Source: Dysidea avara (taxonomy: Eukaryota > Porifera > Demospongiae > Dictyoceratida > Dysideidae). Taken from it: a DNA stretch of 64,000 bases. The stretch is from the NCBI RefSeq assembly GCF_963678975.1, contig NC_089281.1:26950765-27014764 (forward strand). Reading direction: 5' to 3'. Every line of letters begins with the position of its first letter. The first letter of the stretch is position 1. Below are positions 58,001 through 64,000 of the stretch, in pieces. A program made the translations under genes and the position numbers. Below the pieces are notes generated by a model. It saw nothing but the letters and a program-made list of their open reading frames with translations. It had not been told where the DNA came from and did not search any database.

Positions 58001-61000
58001 ATTGTGTGCTTAATTCGGTGAGTGTGTTAAGAGAGGTTCCACTGTATTAGTAGCTAGCCATCTAGACTGAAGTAAACAGATTGATATAGGGAAGGGGCTA
58101 GACCTAGTTTTGTTGACTGAAAAGTTGGGACAGATGATGTTATTGTATCTCGTTAACCTTGAGGGTCTTATCATGGCCTGTGCTGAGAAAGCTAACTGAT
58201 GTCCCGACATTCTTTTCTCAATAAGTACTTTGTGAATTAACTAAAGGAAGTCAATGCTTGATTTCCCCTTAAAATATTTACTTGTAAGACATTACGATAT
58301 TCCTTAGGATTTCCCTGGCTCACAGTACAAGGCCAGGTGTTTAGTTGCTTGAGAGATTAAGCGTGTTGTGTAAAAAGGAATGTTCTGTCTCTTTTCCATC
58401 AGACTAGCATCTCAAGTTCTACTGGCGACATTAGCTATTCCAATCATACCAGTAACTTCAGAGTCTACTCGATTTCTTCAACACGACAGCTTTGTACACG
58501 AGAAGGACCGTCGACTAGCCAACCTCCTGAGACTATCTGTCACTCCAACTAGACACTCTCTTCATAAGGACTTGGTAAGTGTACAAGTGATTGTGGCAGT
58601 GAGTTAGTATTGTTATATTGTTACAGGTGAGATTGGGAGTGTTACAATTTGCTCTTGAAGAGTTACAACAGCTCTACCAGTTACTGGAACAAGAATATGA
58701 CCCACTGTCCCTGTGTTCCCGTGTTACTCCCATCCTTACTTCATTGGAGGATAATGAGTCATTAAAGCAATATGTGGACCCATTGAAAGAAATCATGATC
58801 ATTCGTCTGATCAAGGAGGTAACTTAGTGTGACTATAAATTAAGCAGTGTGACTAAATCAGGTAGTGTGACTATTAATAAGGTGGTAGGACAAGTGATGG
58901 TAGTCTCGTTCGGCTGAGGCCCCCACCACGGCCTATGCTGACAAGTTTAGTTCATCACCCATAAACTGATGTCCTTACCATCCTTTTCCACTCAGTCATA
59001 GTTGTGTGTATATGTTGTGTTGCACATGTGATGATATGCTGTATGTTAATGCTATAGGTATCACAGCTCTATCAGTCGATCAGTTTCAGTCGCTTACAAG
59101 AACTTGTGCCATTTGTGTCCCGCTGGCAATTGGAGAAGGTTGTTGTGGAGACAGCAATGAAAAACAAGATACAGGTAAGGTGGTAGTGGTTTTCCTTAGA
59201 CCTACAATGGTATTTTTGTCTTGTGGCAGGTGTGTATCGACCATCGTACACAGTCTCTACAGTTTGGTGCTGACCTGACCACACTTAGTCACGAGGAGAG
59301 CATACCAGAAGGACCATTTGTACAAGTGTGTGAAGTTGTCTGTCTGTGAGTCTGTCTGTCCAATGTGGTGCCTGTAGGGGATGCCTTCAGATCAGCTACG
59401 TAGTCACTTAGTGTTGATGTCTCAAGCCCTCAATCAAGTTGTACAACTGATCAGTAAAGAAAAGATCACTGTAAGTGTTGTCTCTTATAGTCACTACGTT
59501 AATTGTGTTGTTATGTCATTGCTGTCTTACCTTGTTGCTGTACAGTACGAATTATTTAGTATTGTTTTATAACATCACTCCTTCACAGTACTACTTAATA
59601 AGGATAGTTGATATCAACAGTCTTTTATTTTTTTAACAAGTACATTTTCCAGTTCGTTCCACGTTTTAGTCTTTAGACAAATGAGAGTATGTACATATGT
59701 GACTGGATTTGACAAAACAAGGCTTCGACGCACAAAGCTTTGTTAGGAGATATGGCGATTTTAAGGAATCATTGTGTAATAACTTCCCAGTGCCTACAGC
59801 TGTGCAAACAAAATTTGTACCAATTGTTCATCTGTTCACTAGCTATCACTGAGTGGGTGTATACATTTCTGATGCCCAAAATTTGCCCTGTTTTGAGCAG
59901 CTTTTTTCGAGCGGGTAATAATATCACAGATGGTAGTACTAAGGGTGGGAGGGTGGTCTTAATATACGGGTATAAAATGGAGTAAGAAGACGATTGGAGT
60001 CCAGAGGCCAAGTTTGGGCTCTCCATGGCCCTCAAATTACTCCAAATTGACTGAGAACACTATTGGCGAGCTCTCTGTGAAGTCCCAGCTCACTACACAC
60101 CATTATCACAAAGCCATGGCCATTTAATGGTGCCAATCTCACACTCGTGGCTTTGACAGGGTCGGAAGAAAGCTGCTACAGAAACCAGACTTGCCAGTGC
60201 TGAAGGAAGTACAGTGTGAAATATGATAGTGTATTAGACCAGCAATCCATTTCTGGTAAAATCGTAAGTTTGATTTTGTGTGTGTGGAAGCCTTGTTATA
60301 TGAAATCCGGTCACATATGTTTATTGTGAAAGAATAATGAAAGTATTTGATGAACCTTTAAAGTCTCCTCACACAAGAAGTGCAGAACAACATAATTCAC
60401 CGGCAAAATGATGCATATAGATTGTCAATATTTCTCTTTGTACCACTTTGCATTTTAACTGGACTCCATGTATATGGCAGACCAGTGTTATTTTAGTCAG
60501 CAGAAATGTTGATAGCTTACAGTGGTCTGTTTCTTCTTCTTGTCCTTACTGTTAGTAAGGCAGAGGCAGTAGCTCGGCAATGCTCTACTCTAGAACCAGG
60601 AGGCAGTAGCTCGGCAATGCTCTACTCTAGAACCAGGAGGCAGTAGCTCGGCAATACACTATTGTGTCATTGATGGCACACCATCATGAAGACTGACACT
60701 GGACACCAGCTAGACATCTACTCTACTGACAGTCTACTGGTACATGGTCATTCACAAACACAAAGAAAAGATAATTTTTGTTGATACTTATAACTTCTGA
60801 CCGTTATGATAACTATGGCACAGTAGTTTCATCCTTTCAACGTGCATCCTGGTTGAAAGGTTGTACACTTTCTTTGAGTTCTACTTGTACTTAGCAATGA
60901 TGCCATTATCTTTGATCTGCAAGAATTTGCTTTACTACTAAAAAATTTGTAATTTGAGTTATTTACAGTCAACATGTCATGCCGTATCCTGAGTACAGTA

Positions 61001-63878
61001 GTACCTTGATTATCTGACCCAACCCTCGATTATTTGAACAGTATATGTCAACAGGTGTATGCTCTACTAGAGTACTTATAGAACTGAAACAGGCTTCATT
61101 ATTCAAACAAATCCACTTGTCAAGCTGCCATACAGGTGGTTGGCAAATGTCGTGTTTGTAATTGGTTTGGAACTAAAACTTGGCTATGATTTTGCAAAAT
61201 TTGTTGACTCATCTCACGTATGTAGTTGCTCAGTAGACACTTCAAGTATTAGTAACTGTGTTATTGTTTTAAGTAGTCGTTGTACTGTTAATCTGAGTCG
61301 CATTTTGAGTAACTAGCTACAGTAGTGTAAACAATGGAATTTCCCGACTGGGTTGATTAACTAAGGATAGTGTGAATAGATGTTGTGTTGCTTTGTATTA
61401 TCACTGTATCTTACTGTCATGTAATCAACTCACCTTATAGGCCGCTCATCTGAAAGAACAGTCAAGACTGGTGACTACCTATCGCCAACATGAGGTGGTG
61501 GATCGTAAGAGTTTGTTGAGAAGACAAGCAGCAATTGAGGATCGTAAGGAATACATTGAAAATGTTCAGAAACAAAAGGAGAGAGAGGAAGATAAAGAGA
61601 AGAGAGAAAAGGAGAAGAAAGAGCGTCAAGCTGAGGAATTGAGGTTGATGAAGGAACGAGAGGAAAGGGAGAAGGAACGACAACGTCAAGAAGAAGAGCA
61701 CATGAAGAAGCAGTTGCAACTTGAGAAATTGGAGCAGTTAAAGAAGACAGCTGTGGGGAACAAAATACTAATAAAATACAGTGCTGATGTGAGGAGAAAT
61801 GGTGTGTATTGTTTGGATAATACTTTTACAGGACATACAAGACATTGATCCAGATGAGATTATGATGAAGCAACTTAAGCAGATGGAGAAACAACGAAAA
61901 GATTTGGTGGTGAAATTGAAACAACAAGAAAAGAAGGTATGTGACATTGGGATCACTTAGTTGCCACAAGGCACAACATCATTTCATGTTTTTAGATTGA
62001 CTATTTTGAGCGTGCTAAAAGACTTGAAGAGATTGCACTATTGCAGAAACATTGTCAGGAACAATCAGAGAATGACAGGAAGTTTCATGAGGAACAGGAA
62101 GAGGAAAGAGTAAGTGACATATCATTACACCGAGCTAATCACGTGTGTTTCTTGTAGATAGCTAATGCCATCACTAGTAGACAGGAAGATGTTACCAAGA
62201 AGAATGCTTTAGTGAAAATGACTGGAGGCAAGGAGGGCTTTATGAAGTTCTTAAAGTCACAACGTCATCAAGTGTATATGGTATGCCAGTAGGGCAATTC
62301 CAACAAGTGTCATGTTTGCTATTGTAGGAGAAGCTAGATTTCTATCAGAAGACATTTGATGAAGCAAAGGCACAAAGATTAGAAGAACGTAGAAACCAGC
62401 GGAGAATAAAACGTAAACAAGACTATTTGGTCGAACAGAAAGTCAAAAGAGAAGAAGAGGACAGACTACAAAAGGAAAAGGCTGAACAAGAAGAGAGGGA
62501 AAGATTTGAACGACAGGTGAAAATGCAACAAGAAAAAGAGAAAGAGATCGAGGAAAGGCAACAACAGAAGGAAGAAGAAATACGACAGATGAGACAAGTA
62601 GATGAAAAGCCAGTAGACGGGTGGAGGAGAGGAGACCGAGATGATGGTGGTTGGCGCAATGAAGATGTTAGACCAGAAGAGAAGAGGTCACCTCGTATGG
62701 AACGATCATATGGTCCACCACGAGGTCGTGATGATGGTTATGATGATCGTCGTGGTGACGATAGTGCATGGAGGAGTAGAGATGAAGGAGCGAGGAGTAG
62801 AGATGAAGGAGGGAGGAGTAGAGATGAAGGAGGGAGGAGTAGAGATGAAGGAGGGAGGTGGCCAGGGAGAGAAGATCGTCGTGGATACAGAGATGAGCGC
62901 AGAGATCGAGATGATGACAACTGGCGCCGTGATGACCGTTCTCGTGACCTGTCCCCATCATTCAAGAGGGGTAGTGAGGCCAGACCTGATGCTGTGAGTT
63001 ACCAGTAAATTTGTACACATAGTGAGTTATGGGTATACTAGCCCCCACAGGAGAGAAGGAGATATGTACCCCCATCTGAGAGATACAAGGATGGACACGA
63101 TGATCAACCAGGTAGAGATGAGGGAGGATGGAGGAGTGATGACAAGTGGCGTAGAGATGACAATAGGCCAAATAGAGATGATGACAGACCACGTTACAGG
63201 GATGACGACAGACCGCGTTACAGAGATGACGACAGACCGCGTTACAGAGATGACGACAGACCGCGTTACAGAGATGATGACAGATCACGCTACAGAGATG
63301 ACGACAGGCCACGTTACAGGGATGATGATAGACCTCGTTACAGGGATGATGATAGACGCTTCAAAGATGATGATAGACCACCTCGTGATTCTGGCAGACC
63401 ACGTTATGATGACAGGCCACGTCGTGACCAAGACAGACCTCGATACAGAGATGATGATAGACCACCTCGTGACTTGGATGGACCACCCCGTGATGGAGAC
63501 AGACCACGATATAGAAGTGATGACAGACGAGGAAGAGATGACCAAACTGAAGGGGTAAGTGCTAAATATATAACAGAGTGACAACATTGTTACTATTCCT
63601 AGTCATCAAAGAGATATGTTCCACCATCTGGTAGAAGATATGAAGGTCGTCGTGATGATGACAGGAGGGATGGTCGTTCCCAAGATGATCGTCGTCGTGA
63701 TGATGGTGGATGGAGGGGTAGAGATGACAGATCAAGGGACGATCATCGTGGGTTCCGAGGGAAAGATGAAGATAGTGGATGGCGTCGTGATGACAAAAGG
63801 GAATCCTCCCCAAGAAGAAATAAACCTGAGAAAGAAGTGGATGATGAAGGATTTGAAATCGTCCGTACTAGACGTTGA
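55074..63878 (+). CDS. EIF3A: Eukaryotic translation initiation factor 3 subunit A (eIF3a)
   Basis: eIF3a is the largest scaffold subunit of eIF3, which binds the 40S ribosome in the cytoplasm. Eighteen coding exons: 55074-55122, 55167-55497, 56385-56548, 56652-56710, 56760-56912, 56970-57178, 58403-58574, 58627-58818, 59058-59174, 59230-59325, 59378-59470, 61441-61788, 61832-61936, 61996-62109, 62158-62280, 62328-62993, 63051-63554, 63603-63878. All phases join, giving 1,256 residues (human 1,382). The start [28 protein letters not shown] and the PCI-region blocks (exons 7-11) match eIF3a. They are followed by a long charged Glu/Arg/Lys helix (spectrin-like region) and a C-terminal DDDRPRYR repeat domain ending [12 protein letters not shown]. 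No break was seen. Confidence 0.97.
55656..56265. mobile_element. PIF/Harbinger-like MITE, TAA target
   Basis: AGGCCTTTTTCACACTA on the left and, read inward, AGGCCTTTTCACACTAATGC on the right enclose 610 bp in eIF3a intron 2. TAA flanks both ends (55653-55655 and 56266-56268). A 3-bp TAA/TTA duplication with GGCCTTTTCACACT ends is the pattern of PIF/Harbinger elements. The interior has AATGCGCATTC(A/G)ATC inverted near both ends. The open frame at 55915-56121 lies inside and is not an exon. Confidence 0.85.
57850..58044. mobile_element. Pogo-like MITE in eIF3a intron 6
   Basis: CAGTGGAACCTCTCTATTGT and, read inward from the right, CAGTGGAACCTCTCTTAACA enclose 195 bp, and TA flanks both ends. 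Same family as 9570-9786 and 50428. The phrases GGGACCTAGCATTTTTTGGCC and GGGACCAAAATTTTTGTCC are partly inverted inside. Confidence 0.85.
59694..60319. mobile_element. TIR element with CATATGTGACYGGATTT ends
   Basis: CATATGTGACTGGATTTGAC...AACAAGGCTTC on the left is matched in inverted orientation by CATATGTGACCGGATTTCAT...AACAAGGCTTC on the right, over about 45 bp. 626 bp in eIF3a intron 11. No coding frame. The flanks do not show an obvious target duplication beyond AT-rich sequence. Confidence 0.8.
60564..60657. repeat. 37-bp tandem repeat, 2.5 copies
   Basis: AGGCAGTAGCTCGGCAATGC plus CTACTCTAGAACCAGG starts at 60564, 60601 and 60638. The first two units are identical. It lies in eIF3a intron 11; near-identity suggests recent duplication. 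Confidence 0.95.
60997..61120. repeat. Fragment of a pogo-like element
   Basis: CAGTAGTACCTTGATTATCT followed by CCCTCGATTATTTGAACAG resembles the left half of 9570-9786. It includes the motif variant TGCTCTACTAGAGTAC at 61058. No matching right end was found, so it is truncated. Confidence 0.55.
63130..63545 (+). repeat. Coding 24-bp repeat of the eIF3a C-terminus
   Basis: About ten consecutive units of 24 bp, consensus GATGACGACAGACCGCGTTA plus CAGA, encode RDDDRPRY. Units at 63193-63290 are nearly identical. Human eIF3a has a similar DDDRGPRRG decapeptide region, so the repeat domain is ancestral but the copies have been refreshed here. A separate GGRSRDE array (24 bp, four copies) lies at 62770-62860. 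Confidence 0.92.
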
Positions 63879-64000
63879 ACAACTATTTTCCTATTGTAAT
63901 TGTTTAGTGTGTTGAACATACCATAGAATGTGGAACATGTTTAATAGATTACTGCCATGTACACAATGCAAAGTTTGCCATTTTATGTATGAAATTGGAT

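Noticed and set aside
62641-63312. Met-rich, His-rich and Asp-rich frames over the eIF3a tail
   Set aside because: Out-of-frame readings of the RDDDR-type coding repeat.

Overview
The window is animal nuclear DNA: AT-rich, with short GT-AG introns, head-to-head housekeeping genes and dense nested transposons. No bacterial operon signals, tRNA, rRNA or CRISPR were seen. Two genes are clear orthologues of animal proteins (FANCI and eIF3a). Around them sit a TKL-like kinase with a long heptad coiled coil, a macro-RING-Deltex-C ligase, an F-box/LRR protein and a secreted protein with plant-style leucine-rich repeats. This mix suggests an early-branching invertebrate, most likely a sponge (demosponge). 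That is inference; no sequence comparison could be run.

Layout. 1-6504: non-coding, with a CA microsatellite, a TIR element carrying a 62-bp tandem repeat, and a CACTA-rich minisatellite. 6505-8052: kinase/coiled-coil exon. 8053-12400: repeat-rich, with a pogo-like MITE and a hAT-like MITE that has cut into an open frame. 12273-13914: macro-RING-DTC exons, possibly the 3' part of the same gene as the kinase. 14805-16667 (-): intronless F-box/LRR protein. 17209-25914 and 27725-31014: two direct copies of a decayed retroelement-derived repeat. Copy A was later hit by a complete Ty3/Gypsy LTR element (19929-24285) and by a TIR transposon (24608-25749) that itself contains a hAT-like MITE. 27066-27550: the 3' end of an unrecognised spliced gene. 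31780-33261: secreted LRR gene, intronless. 35250-36310 (-): dead LINE reverse transcriptase.

37567-54829 (-): FANCI, resolved here as 47 exons whose reading phases join into 1,294 codons, with the monoubiquitination lysine conserved. 55074-63878 (+): eIF3a, 18 coding exons and 1,256 codons. The two start codons lie 244 bp apart, so a shared bidirectional promoter is likely.

Functionally, FANCI (DNA crosslink repair), the Deltex-type ligase (ADP-ribose/ubiquitin signalling) and the F-box protein (SCF substrate receptor) all touch ubiquitin pathways, but nothing in the sequence shows that they act together. A short palindromic motif built on CTCTAATAGAG recurs more than 20 times across intergenic and intronic DNA and looks like a very abundant repeat family of this genome.
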